A DNA stretch of 45,416 bases from Oribacterium sp. GTDB taxonomy: Bacteria; Bacillota_A; Clostridia; Lachnospirales; Lachnospiraceae. Location: NCBI GenBank assembly GCA_004554245.1, contig SFND01000025.1, positions 1-45,416 of the forward strand. The letters are read 5' to 3'. The stretch's first letter is position 1; each line of letters starts with the position of its first letter. The position numbers and the translations under genes are program-made. Positions 22,972-30,440 of this stretch are shown piece after piece. Under the pieces are notes generated by a model. The model was not told the origin of the DNA. It worked only from the letters and a program-made list of their open reading frames with translations, and did not search any database.

Positions 22972-23213
22972 TTTCTAAATAAACCGAAGGGCGACTGTCA
23001 GAAGCGCAGTACTCCGAGGTCGGAAAAATCAAAAATTGGCCCCTAAGAACCAGTAGGCCCTCCGCAAACGACTGAGTTTTCTTTATGAAAACTCAGTGTT
23101 GCGAAGGGTGCTAAGGAAAATTACTCCAACTGGTTCTAAGGGGCCAATTTTGATTTATTCACGGCCTCTGCGTATGGCTTCTGACAGTCGCCCTTCGGCA
23201 GTATTTAAGAATT
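22970..23213 (-). repeat. Large nested hairpin element, complete copy E
   Basis: This fills the whole gap between two convergent genes, including the last bases of the hydrogenase stop codon. Outer arms: CCGAAGGGCGACTGTCAGAA (22984-23003) pairs perfectly with its complement ending in CTTCGG at 23197. The middle arms TTGGCCCCTAAGAACCAG (23036-23053) and CTGGTTCTAAGGGGCCAA (23130-23147) pair with one mismatch. The inner module (23054-23129, 76 bp) contains its own hairpin CTGAGTTTTC/GAAAACTCAG. The order of parts is the reverse of copy D, so it is placed on the minus strand. It could also serve as a bidirectional terminator. Confidence 0.9.
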
Positions 23214-23217
23214 TAAC

Positions 23218-23895
23218 TTAGTGCCGCGGACGATGTGTGCCGAGGCCGACGACGGTTTCCGTCTGGTTGATGAGGTCGACGACCTTCTCAATCGTGAGTT
23301 TGCCGTCCTTCAGCTCGAGGACCATCGCACCGCAGTTCGGGACGATGCCGCCGTCCCAGTAATCCGCGTCGCTCAGGTTCCGGACGATGCTCTCGACGCC
23401 GCGGAGGATACCGCCGTGGCAGGTCACCATCACGCGCTCATATTTATCTTCATTTGGATAAAGATACGTATCGAAAAAATGCTCGATACGGTCCTTCACC
23501 TCGCGGATTGACTCGCCGCCCGGCAGTGGTGCCACGGTATCCGGGTACGCGAACCAGCGCTTCAGATGATCGAGAATCTCTTTCTCCGCCTCGGTATGCG
23601 GCACATCATCGCGCATCTCGATGCCCTCTCCGGTACCGAACGCGATCTCCTGGAGATCGTCGAGTGGCTCAATGCTGAGATCAGGGTGATTCTTCAGGAT
23701 GATCTCGGCCGTCTTCTTCGCACGCACGAGCGGGCTCGAGAATACTCGATCGAAATGCAGGTCCTTCAGTGCCTCCGCCGCGATGCGCGCACCGGCGAGT
23801 CCCACATCATTTAACGGAATATCCTTCCGTCCCTGCAGACGATGCTGCTGATTCCACATCGTTTCTCCATGTCTGATCATATATATTTCCATCAT
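23218..23895 (-). CDS. Histidine phosphatase family protein (phosphoglycerate mutase-like)
   Basis: 225 residues. The phosphohistidine motif is IRHGETMWN (about 7-15), followed by LNDVGLAGARIAAEAL, FSSPLVRAKKTAEII and the second catalytic His in TCHGGILRG (about 165-173). All catalytic residues of the branch 1 histidine phosphatases are present. The family includes cofactor-dependent phosphoglycerate mutases and many small-molecule phosphatases; the substrate cannot be told from the sequence, and phosphatase activity is more likely than mutase. GAGG lies five bases before the first of two tandem ATGs. It ends four bases from copy E of the hairpin element. Confidence 0.9.
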   Translation of the reverse strand: MMEIYMIRHGETMWNQQHRLQGRKDIPLNDVGLAGARIAAEALKDLHFDRVFSSPLVRAKKTAEIILKNHPDLSIEPLDDLQEIAFGTGEGIEMRDDVPHTEAEKEILDHLKRWFAYPDTVAPLPGGESIREVKDRIEHFFDTYLYPNEDKYERVMVTCHGGILRGVESIVRNLSDADYWDGGIVPNCGAMVLELKDGKLTIEKVVDLINQTETVVGLGTHRPRH

Positions 23896-24242
23896 CGTTT
23901 CCTCGCTGTCTATATGTTCTGGTGCATGATTCGCATGGACTGAAGTATATCATATTTCGACGGAAATAAGTAGTCATCAGATCGCTGAAGCGAATGAATT
24001 GTATTTATTTCTGTACAATGGCATGTAAACTGAAAAACTGGCATCTTTAAACGTTTACAACATTTACGGAAACATGGTATAAGTAAATATTAGAGTAGTT
24101 CGAAAAGATAACATGGAAAATTCCGCTAAAGACAGCAGTGACATCGTGACGTTTTTATACGATTAGGGCTTGTTAATGGCTGGAAAAGCAAGGGCACGCG
24201 AGCGTAGTTTATGGGGTCAGACCCCCTTACGAAATTCTTAAG
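23896..24242. other. Intergenic region with promoter, palindrome and REP half-copy
   Basis: AT-rich, 347 bp. A plausible plus-strand promoter is TTTACA (24054-24059), 18 bp, TATAAG (24078-24083). TGTAAAC (24024-24030) and GTTTACA (24053-24059) form an inverted repeat overlapping its -35, with TAAACGTTTA (24048-24057) as an inner perfect palindrome, the kind of site LacI/GalR-family regulators use. A 17-codon open frame from 24113 to 24166 is too short to call. The region ends in the REP half-copy at 24209. Confidence 0.5.
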
Positions 24243-24246
24243 ATGA
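24209..24246 (+). repeat. REP-like element, half copy 3
   Basis: Only the right half of the element is present: GGGGTCAGACCCCC, then TTACGAAATTC and TTAAGATGA, identical to the right part of copy 1. The ATG at 24243, which would start the pilin-like fragment, belongs to this repeat. The left palindrome is missing, so the copy was either inserted or cut at this point. Confidence 0.75.
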
Positions 24247-24563
24247 CGCCAGTGCCCGTTTTCCCGTATAAAAGCGAGCCCAATACTGAGAACTGGATCG
24301 GTGTCCCTGGCGCAGGTAAAACGGTACCGATCATTGTGAGCCGGGCAGATGGCAGTTATTATGTTCACACATCAACGACGGCATCGAGAACAAATAAAGG
24401 TAAAACGTATGTGACGATTTCAGACCATCTGAGTCAATCGTCTGTTAAAGACGGCGGCTATATTTCGGGTGCGAAATATGACACACTTGCAGAGGCTTAT
24501 AGCGCATATGAAAAGCTGGTAAAGGAGTTCTACTCGGATTATAAGGAAACTCTTCTGAAGTAA
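24243..24563 (+). pseudogene. Headless pilin-like C-terminal fragment
   Basis: An open frame of 106 codons with coding character (SRADGSYYVHTSTTASRTNK, then KTYVTISDHL and YDTLAEAYSAYEKLVKEFY). It reads like the soluble C-terminal part of a Clostridia pilin-type protein, but has no leader peptide, no hydrophobic N-terminal helix and no Shine-Dalgarno site. Its only ATG is inside a REP element, and the frame continues upstream through the REP to a stop near 24176. It precedes an intact prepilin gene by 33 bp. I read it as a truncated gene or silent cassette; a real small gene with a non-standard start is possible. Confidence 0.5.
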
Positions 24564-24596
24564 ACAATCGACATAAGATAAGAAAGCTGTGCGGAT

Positions 24597-25217
24597 ATGA
24601 AACGAGCTGAAAAAGAAAAACGCGGATTTACCCTGGCGGAGCTCCTGGTGGTCGTCGCCATCATCGGAGTACTGGTGGCCATCTCAATCCCGATCTTCAC
24701 CACGCAGCTCGAGAAGGCCCGCCGCAGCGTTGACCTCTATAACGCCCGCGCCGTAGAATCCGTCCTCGTCAACGCCATCAACGATGGTAGCGTGCAGCTC
24801 CCGGCTGGAGTGAAAGGCGATACATCCGGCATCTGGGTGACGATTAGGCGTGAGGACAAAGGATGGCCAAGCGCTTATGGTAGTCAAACTGGAAACGTAT
24901 TTTATGGTGCCAGCAAGAATACGGTGATTAATGGAGTGATCAAAACAACTGCATGGAATGCAAGCGATACTGAACTCCCAAAGATCGTAAAAGCAGCCGG
25001 ACTGGATGATCTGAAAATTAACAGCCGGCGATCGGATAGTGGAAAACCGGATGGCTGGGACTGGATCGTGATTCAGGTTGGATATCGATGGCAGAATGGG
25101 CGAGATACGAAACCAGTTCTATTTACACAAATCTACAGCGGTTTTGAAGGTGGGCCGTCAGGCGCACATGATTACAATCACGACAAAAACTGCATCGGAA
25201 AACTGATCGGTGCCTGA
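24597..25217 (+). CDS. Type IV prepilin-like protein
   Basis: 206 residues. EKRG followed by FTLAELLVVVAIIGVLVAIS is a complete class III signal: prepilin peptidase cleavage after Gly, Phe at +1, Glu at +5 and a 20-residue hydrophobic helix. The rest (about 80-206) is a variable soluble domain, Trp/Gly/Asn-rich, that I cannot place. Base composition changes inside the gene: the first 230 bp are GC-rich like the chromosome, the remainder markedly AT-richer. No peptidase, assembly ATPase or platform gene is in the window. The ribosome binding site is weak. It lies between a REP half-copy with pilin fragment and the large hairpin element D. Confidence 0.85.
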   Translation: MKRAEKEKRGFTLAELLVVVAIIGVLVAISIPIFTTQLEKARRSVDLYNARAVESVLVNAINDGSVQLPAGVKGDTSGIWVTIRREDKGWPSAYGSQTGNVFYGASKNTVINGVIKTTAWNASDTELPKIVKAAGLDDLKINSRRSDSGKPDGWDWIVIQVGYRWQNGRDTKPVLFTQIYSGFEGGPSGAHDYNHDKNCIGKLIGA

Positions 25218-25242
25218 TTCCTGAGTGAACTGCATCGTAATC

Positions 25243-25493
25243 GTTCAGCGGTGGGAGCCCCGGAGGGCCGGCAGCGGAAGCCATACGGAGAGCTCGTGAA
25301 GAATCAAAATTCCAGTCCTTAGAAGTACTTGGAGTAATTTTTCCTTAGCACCCTCTGCAACGCCGAGTTTTCATGAAGAAAACTCGACGATTGTAGAGGG
25401 CCTAGTACTTCTTAGGACTGGGATTTTAGAGTCTTCCGAGCTCGGAGTACTGTGCTTCCGTTGCCGACCCTCCGGGTCTCTCGGCCACTGAAC
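25243..25493 (+). repeat. Large nested hairpin element, complete copy D
   Basis: 251 bp starting 26 bases after the prepilin stop. Outer ends GTTCAG/CTGAAC (25243-25248 with 25488-25493). Left arm CGGAGGG, GCAGCGGAAGC, CATACGGAGAGCTCGTG (type 2). Right arm, on the minus strand, CGGAGGG, GCAACGGAAGC, ACAGTACTCCGAGCTCGG (type 1). The middle arms CCAGTCCTTAGAAGTACT (25312-25329) and AGTACTTCTTAGGACTGG (25404-25421) pair with one mismatch. The inner 76-bp module (25329-25404) holds CGAGTTTTC/GAAAACTCG. Same architecture as copy E at 22970-23213, in opposite orientation. Confidence 0.9.
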
Positions 25494-25549
25494 CAGTACG
25501 TTTTACCAGAATTTCACCCGCGTTTCGCCGTTTTTTGCCCTTTTCCGGA

Positions 25550-25579
25550 TTGTTTCCCGCCCGGCTCTTCCTATATAAT
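25550..25579 (+). promoter_or_regulatory. Promoter of the diguanylate cyclase gene
   Basis: TTGTTT (25550-25555), an 18-bp spacer and TATAAT (25574-25579), 37 bp before the ATG at 25617. The -10 is perfect, the -35 moderate. Confidence 0.55.
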
Positions 25580-25616
25580 GAGTAAATGACATTATAGAAA
25601 CGAAAGGGGGATCGCG

Positions 25617-26714
25617 ATGACGGACATGTATTTTCTCGTGCTTACCGCGATCAATTTATTTGCGCTCGCATTTATGTGTGTGCTGGTGAGCCTGAATGAT
25701 ACCTTAAATCCGAAGCAGACCCGCGGCTTCCTGTACACCTTTCTGCTGATTGCATTGATCTCGATCCTGGAGCTGATCACGGTGCTGGTGGACGGAGGGC
25801 CACGCTGGATGCGGCCCATCAACATCATCTCAAACTACCTGGGCTTCAGCCTGACACCCGCGGTGCCGCTCGTCATGGTCTACACGATCGACCAGACCGG
25901 ACAGATCAGTGAGAGTCTGAAGGTGGCGACCGCGCTGGAAATCGTGTACTTTCTGATCATGACCGTCTCGCTCTTCACGGGCGGACTGGTGTTTACGGTG
26001 GACGCGGCCAACCAATACTCGCGACTGGGCGGCTTCCCGGTCTACATGCTGATGTATTACGCCGGTATCGTCTTCCTGATGTACCATCTCCTTGAGATGG
26101 CGCGCTTTTTCCAGAACCGTGGCCGGGAGCTCATCTATGCGCTGGCGCTGTTTCTCGCGCTGGGAACGCTCGTGCAGATCCGGCTGCCGGGGATCCACGT
26201 GACCTGGCTCTGCGTGACCATACTGTCGATCCTGTACTACCTCTACTGCAACGAGATGTGGAACCAGCTCGATGGTCTGACAGGACTGCTCAGCCAGAAG
26301 AACTACCTGAACCGGACGCTGAACCTGCACGAAGAGGACCGGATGCTGATCGTACTCGACCTCGACGATTTCAAGCATATCAATGATACCTACGGGCATC
26401 TCGCGGGTGACCGCTGTCTCCGTGAAATTGCACAGTGCCTGAAAAAGGCCTACAGCCGCTATGGCAACTGCTACCGTATCGGTGGTGATGAGTTCTGTGT
26501 GCTGCTCTGGAATCCGGAGAAGGAGGTCTTCTGCCGGGAGAAGTTCTACTGGAATCTGACGAAGCAGCGCGTGAAGACCTCGATTCTGCCGAATGTTTCG
26601 TACGGAAGTGCTCTCCTCGATGCGTATGAGAGCATCCGCGATACGAAGGCCCGCGCCGACCAGAAGATGTACCAGAATAAGAAGGAACATAAGGCAGAGA
26701 AACACTTCACGTAA
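25617..26714 (+). CDS. Membrane-bound diguanylate cyclase (GGDEF)
   Basis: 365 residues. The N-terminal half has about seven hydrophobic segments (residues 1-215), like the 7TM sensor regions of similar kinases and cyclases. It is followed by a GGDEF domain: DGLTGLLSQKNYLN start, ILDLDDFKHINDTYGHLAGD with metal/GTP contacts, and the intact active-site RIGGDEF (about 290-296). It should make the second messenger c-di-GMP from GTP. The RxxD inhibitory site that often lies five residues before GGDEF is not present, so product inhibition may be weak. GGGGG lies close upstream. It sits directly after a pilin locus, and c-di-GMP often controls pili, but that link is only positional. Confidence 0.93.
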   Translation: MTDMYFLVLTAINLFALAFMCVLVSLNDTLNPKQTRGFLYTFLLIALISILELITVLVDGGPRWMRPINIISNYLGFSLTPAVPLVMVYTIDQTGQISESLKVATALEIVYFLIMTVSLFTGGLVFTVDAANQYSRLGGFPVYMLMYYAGIVFLMYHLLEMARFFQNRGRELIYALALFLALGTLVQIRLPGIHVTWLCVTILSILYYLYCNEMWNQLDGLTGLLSQKNYLNRTLNLHEEDRMLIVLDLDDFKHINDTYGHLAGDRCLREIAQCLKKAYSRYGNCYRIGGDEFCVLLWNPEKEVFCREKFYWNLTKQRVKTSILPNVSYGSALLDAYESIRDTKARADQKMYQNKKEHKAEKHFT

Positions 26715-26783
26715 AGCAGCAGGCCGCCGGCGTCCGCAAAACCCGATCTCCGACCTGCGCCGGAACATGTTCATAAAATCGTA

Positions 26784-26820
26784 AGAAAGCAGCTGATTGA
26801 CAATCGGCTGCTTTCTTTTT
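26784..26820 (+). terminator. Terminator after the diguanylate cyclase gene
   Basis: GAAAGCAGC (26785-26793) pairs with GCTGCTTTC (26807-26815), followed by five T. Confidence 0.88.
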
Positions 26821-26830
26821 ATACTTCAAC

Positions 26831-26851
26831 TGTACTAATACAATTAATACA
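26831..26851 (+). promoter_or_regulatory. GntR/YtrA-type operator
   Basis: A 21-bp near-perfect palindrome (26831-26851) with TGTACTAATA on the left and ATTAATACA on the right, reading TGTAyTAAT on both strands. Its position 113-133 bp before the GntR gene, which leads an ABC operon, makes it the likely autoregulatory operator. Regulators of the YtrA group bind similar inverted repeats. Confidence 0.6.
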
Positions 26852-26963
26852 CTTAATTCACTCAAATCACACGAATTAAATGAATCACCTGGCTACGCTT
26901 CTGCCGGATCTGATGCATTTGATTCACAGATTCAGGAAACGTACTGGAAAGGGGATAGCGGAT

Positions 26964-27452
26964 ATGATTCTCATCGATTACAAGGATCGACGTCCTCTCT
27001 ATGAGCAGATCGTGGAAAAGCTGTCGGATCTGATGGTCCGGGGCGTGCTCGCGCAGGACAGCCAGCTGCCGTCCGTCCGAAGCCTCGCGACGGAGCTGTC
27101 GATCAATCCGAATACGATCCAGCGGGCGTATGCGGAGCTCGAGCGACAGGGCTATATCTACTCGGTGAAGGGACGCGGCAGCTTCGTGGCGGAAAATCAC
27201 CAGATTCGTGCGAAGAAGCAGGTCGAAATCTGGCGGGAGCTCGCACTGCTGGTTGAGGACGCACGGAACGCCGGCATCACGATGGAGGCATTTCAGGCGC
27301 AGGTGGCGCAGAATTACGAACTGAATCCGGGCACAGGCGCAGGCCAGGGCACAGGTACAGAAACAGGATCTGGTGCGGGCCAGGGCGCAGGCACAGAAAC
27401 AGAATCTGGCGCAGGCTCGGAATACGAAACAGAAACAGGAGGCAGAAGATGA
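26964..27452 (+). CDS. GntR family regulator, YtrA subfamily, with repeat tail
   Basis: 162 residues. The winged helix is complete: DRRPLYEQIVEKLSDLM, then LPSVRSLATELSINPNTIQRAYAELERQGYIYSVKGRGSFV (about residues 34-75). YtrA-type members have only a short helical C-terminus, no ligand domain. Here this is followed by a tail (about 120-162) of Gly/Thr/Glu/Ala/Gln repeats, two and a half units of 12 residues. At the DNA level this is a 36-bp tandem repeat (about 27335-27420). The ATG at 26964 follows GAAAGGGG; an ATG at 26880 has no such signal. It overlaps the next gene by four bases. Confidence 0.92.
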   Translation: MILIDYKDRRPLYEQIVEKLSDLMVRGVLAQDSQLPSVRSLATELSINPNTIQRAYAELERQGYIYSVKGRGSFVAENHQIRAKKQVEIWRELALLVEDARNAGITMEAFQAQVAQNYELNPGTGAGQGTGTETGSGAGQGAGTETESGAGSEYETETGGRR

Positions 27453-28348
27453 TAAAGGCGGACAATCTGACCAAGCGCTTTCAGGGCGTGACCGCAGTGG
27501 ATCATATCCATGCGGAGATTCAGGATGGCACTGTGTTCGGTCTGATCGGCACGAACGGTGCCGGGAAGAGCACCTTCCTCCGGATGGCGGCAGGGATCCT
27601 GAAGCCGGATGAAGGCACGATCACCCTCGATGGGGAGGCGGTTTTCGAGGATATACGGGTGAAGGCGAGATGCTTCTATATCCCGGATGAGCCATATTTT
27701 CTCGGAAACGGTACAGCGGACGATATGAAGACATTTTACCAGGGGATCTACCCGAATTTTGATACGGACCGCTTCGGCAGGCTCCTGAAGAGCTTCGAGC
27801 TCGACGGACGCCGGAAGATCCAGACCTTTTCGAAGGGCATGAAGAAGCAGCTTGCGGTGCTGCTCGGCATCTGCGCCGGCACGGATTATCTTTTCTGTGA
27901 TGAGACCTTCGACGGCCTCGATCCGGTGATGCGGCAGACCGTGAAGAGCCTCTTCGCAAACGACATCGAGGAGAGGCACCTGACACCGGTGATCGCCTCG
28001 CACAACCTGCGTGAGCTCGAGGATATCTGCGATCACGTGGGGCTCCTGCACCGGGGCGGCATGCTGCTCTCGAAGGACCTGGACGATATGAAGATGAACA
28101 TTCATAAGATCCAGTGCGTGCTGCCTGCCGGGCTCGACCGCACGAACCTGCAGGATCTCGACATCATGACGACGGAGCAGCGTGGAAGCCTGCTGACGCT
28201 CACGGTGCGGGGACAGAAGGAGGAGATCCAGGCGCGGATGCAGAGCTATCATCCGGTCTTTTTCGAGATGATCCCGCTCTCCCTGGAGGAAATCTTTATC
28301 AGCGAAACGGAGGTGGCCGGTTATGACATCAAGAAGCTTATTTTTTAA
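27449..28348 (+). CDS. ABC transporter ATP-binding protein (YtrB-like)
   Basis: 299 residues. Walker A GTNGAGKST (about 34-42), Walker B YLFCDETFDGLDP (about 149-161) with the catalytic Glu, and the switch His in ASHNLRE. The signature motif reads FSKGMKKQL instead of LSGGQ, a variant usual for this subfamily that follows GntR/YtrA regulators. It pairs with the ABC-2 permease encoded next; the genes overlap by 26 bp. Such systems are exporters, often linked to cell-envelope stress or peptide antibiotics; the substrate is unknown. The start ATG overlaps the gntR stop, so translation is coupled. Confidence 0.93.
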   Translation: MIKADNLTKRFQGVTAVDHIHAEIQDGTVFGLIGTNGAGKSTFLRMAAGILKPDEGTITLDGEAVFEDIRVKARCFYIPDEPYFLGNGTADDMKTFYQGIYPNFDTDRFGRLLKSFELDGRRKIQTFSKGMKKQLAVLLGICAGTDYLFCDETFDGLDPVMRQTVKSLFANDIEERHLTPVIASHNLRELEDICDHVGLLHRGGMLLSKDLDDMKMNIHKIQCVLPAGLDRTNLQDLDIMTTEQRGSLLTLTVRGQKEEIQARMQSYHPVFFEMIPLSLEEIFISETEVAGYDIKKLIF

Positions 28349-30440
28349 ATACATGAAGGAAAATACGAAGCAGCGCATCTGGAACCTGGCGCTCGTCCTG
28401 CTCCTGTGCTTCTTCGCCTTCCCGGTGACGACGGCGCTCTGGAGCAGCACGGCCTTCCGACCGGAGAATCTGAACAGCAGTCTCCCGGCGGATCTCGCAC
28501 GGACACAGGCGCAGAGGGACTTCACGCGCGACATGCTGCGGATGTACTCCATGAAGGGTGGCGCACTCGCGTTCATGCTGACGATTGCCGCAGTGGTGCT
28601 GGCGGCCTCCGGCTTCGCGTACCTGCACTCGAAAAAGAAAACGGATTTCTACCACAGCCTTCCGATCCGACGGGAGATGCTGTACGCGGTGACCTGCCTG
28701 AACGGCTTTCTCTACATGGCCGTTGCCTATCTCGGCTTCCTGACGATCGCCGCCGTTATGATCCGCGTGAAGGGCGTGCCGTTCGACTGGGGCAGCCTGT
28801 ACCTCGCGAGCGTCGAGCACCTGTGCTTCTTCGCCCTCGTGTACATGACCGCGATTCTCAGCATGCTGCTGACCGGAAATCTGGTGGTGGGCCTGCTGGG
28901 GACCGGCGTGCTTTTCAGCTGGGGACCGGTGATCTGCATGACGATCTCGGCGTATTTTTCGGAGTATTTCACGACCTTTTACGGCGACGACAGCTTCCTG
29001 CTGGCGCTTAGTGAGCGGACCTCCCCGGTCGCCTGGTATGTGAAGGCCTGCATGTCTTCGCAGCCTGGACGTATGGCGCTGTGGGCAATGCTGGCAGCGG
29101 CAGTGCTGTTCCTCCTCGGTATGCTCCTCTATCGCCGACGTCCGTCCGAGGCAGCCGGCCACGCGATGGCTTTTCCGATTACGGAGCCGATCATCCGCTT
29201 CCTGATCGCCGTGCCGTCGTCGCTCCTGCTCGGCGCGATGTTCCACTCGATGATGTACGAGGATGGCTGGACCGTGTTCGGCCTCGTCTGTGGACTCCTT
29301 CTCGTGAGCTGCATCATCGAAATCATCTATCACTTCGATTTCAAGAGTCTGTTTGCGCATAAGCGACAGCTCCTTGTGAGTGCAGTCTTTGTCGGCGTCG
29401 TCTTCGCGATCTTCCGCTTCGACCTCTTCGGCTACGACCGCTACCTGCCGGCGACAGAGAAGCTTGCGTCCGGCGGCATCTACAGCGACCTCCTCGACCC
29501 GGATGCGACGAGCCAGTACCACTCGACGGTGGAATATACCGAGGGCTGGTATGGCGTAACGTTTGACGCGATGCCGTCCTCGACGCTGGCGGATGAGATG
29601 CAGATCTCGGACGATCAGGGGCTCGAACTACTCCATACGATCGCAGCGCAGGGTGTGCACGATGCGGCACAGGCCCGAGACCGCTTCCTGCGGGGCGGCG
29701 GGCGCTCCTATGATCTCGAGGAGGGCGATGAGGCGTTTCATAACGTCACGATCGCTTGGCACCTCCGGAACGGGCGGACCGTCTACCGCAGCTATCGGGT
29801 CAATGTCTCCGGCGTGAGAGCAGCGCTCGAGTCGGTTTATGATCTCGACGCCTACAAGACGGCGATGTATCCGGTACTGTCGCTGTCCGCGGACGACGTC
29901 GCGGGCATCAACTATAAGGAAGAGGACGAGTGCAGCCACGTGAAGCTCGCCGGAGCCGACGTGAAGGCGGCGCTGCTCGCGGCGTACCAGGAGGAGCTGA
30001 AGGCGCTGACGAGCGAGACCAGAGCGCACGAGATGCCGATCGCGGAGATCCAGTTTAAGACGAACGAGCAGCAGGCGCTCATCCAGAAGCTGCGCGACGA
30101 AGGCGGCAACTACACGCTCTTCAACCACTATTACTACTACCCGATCTACCCGTCCTTCACGAAGACCATCGCGCTTCTCCGGGCGTGCGGTGTCGAGGTC
30201 GGCGGGATGGTGACTCCTGAAAAGACCGCGAGCATCACGCTCTCGTATCAGGGCGTTGCAGTTTCGGAAGAGGAGATGGCACCGGCGGATACGGAACTTG
30301 GCCAGCGCCAGCGGAAGTACCTGAGTGACGACAGCCGTGCGATGCTGACCGTGACGGACCCGGAGCAGATTCGGGAAATCCTCGCGGCCTCCGCTTCACA
30401 CTCGGTCGTTTCTCTGGCATGGAAATCGTCGTGGATATGA
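28323..30440 (+). CDS. ABC-2 type permease, probably frame-truncated at its C-terminus
   Basis: 705 residues. The first part has about eight or nine hydrophobic segments (TM1 at about 17-38; others at 70-90, 122-148, 165-195 and on to about 370). A large extracytoplasmic region from about 380 onward resembles the C-terminal domain of similar Clostridia permeases (DUF6449-like, as I recall). The frame ends abruptly at 30440 with SLAWKSSWI. The -1 frame from 30419 continues with what looks like the rest of the same domain (next entry). So either the gene carries a frameshift, a -1 ribosomal shift occurs, or the tail is a separate coupled gene. Confidence 0.85.
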   Translation: MTSRSLFFKYMKENTKQRIWNLALVLLLCFFAFPVTTALWSSTAFRPENLNSSLPADLARTQAQRDFTRDMLRMYSMKGGALAFMLTIAAVVLAASGFAYLHSKKKTDFYHSLPIRREMLYAVTCLNGFLYMAVAYLGFLTIAAVMIRVKGVPFDWGSLYLASVEHLCFFALVYMTAILSMLLTGNLVVGLLGTGVLFSWGPVICMTISAYFSEYFTTFYGDDSFLLALSERTSPVAWYVKACMSSQPGRMALWAMLAAAVLFLLGMLLYRRRPSEAAGHAMAFPITEPIIRFLIAVPSSLLLGAMFHSMMYEDGWTVFGLVCGLLLVSCIIEIIYHFDFKSLFAHKRQLLVSAVFVGVVFAIFRFDLFGYDRYLPATEKLASGGIYSDLLDPDATSQYHSTVEYTEGWYGVTFDAMPSSTLADEMQISDDQGLELLHTIAAQGVHDAAQARDRFLRGGGRSYDLEEGDEAFHNVTIAWHLRNGRTVYRSYRVNVSGVRAALESVYDLDAYKTAMYPVLSLSADDVAGINYKEEDECSHVKLAGADVKAALLAAYQEELKALTSETRAHEMPIAEIQFKTNEQQALIQKLRDEGGNYTLFNHYYYYPIYPSFTKTIALLRACGVEVGGMVTPEKTASITLSYQGVAVSEEEMAPADTELGQRQRKYLSDDSRAMLTVTDPEQIREILAASASHSVVSLAWKSSWI

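Noticed and set aside
24113..24166. Seventeen-codon leader peptide or gene start (MENSAKDSSDIV...)
   Set aside because: Very short, no ribosome binding site of quality and no relation to the following frame.
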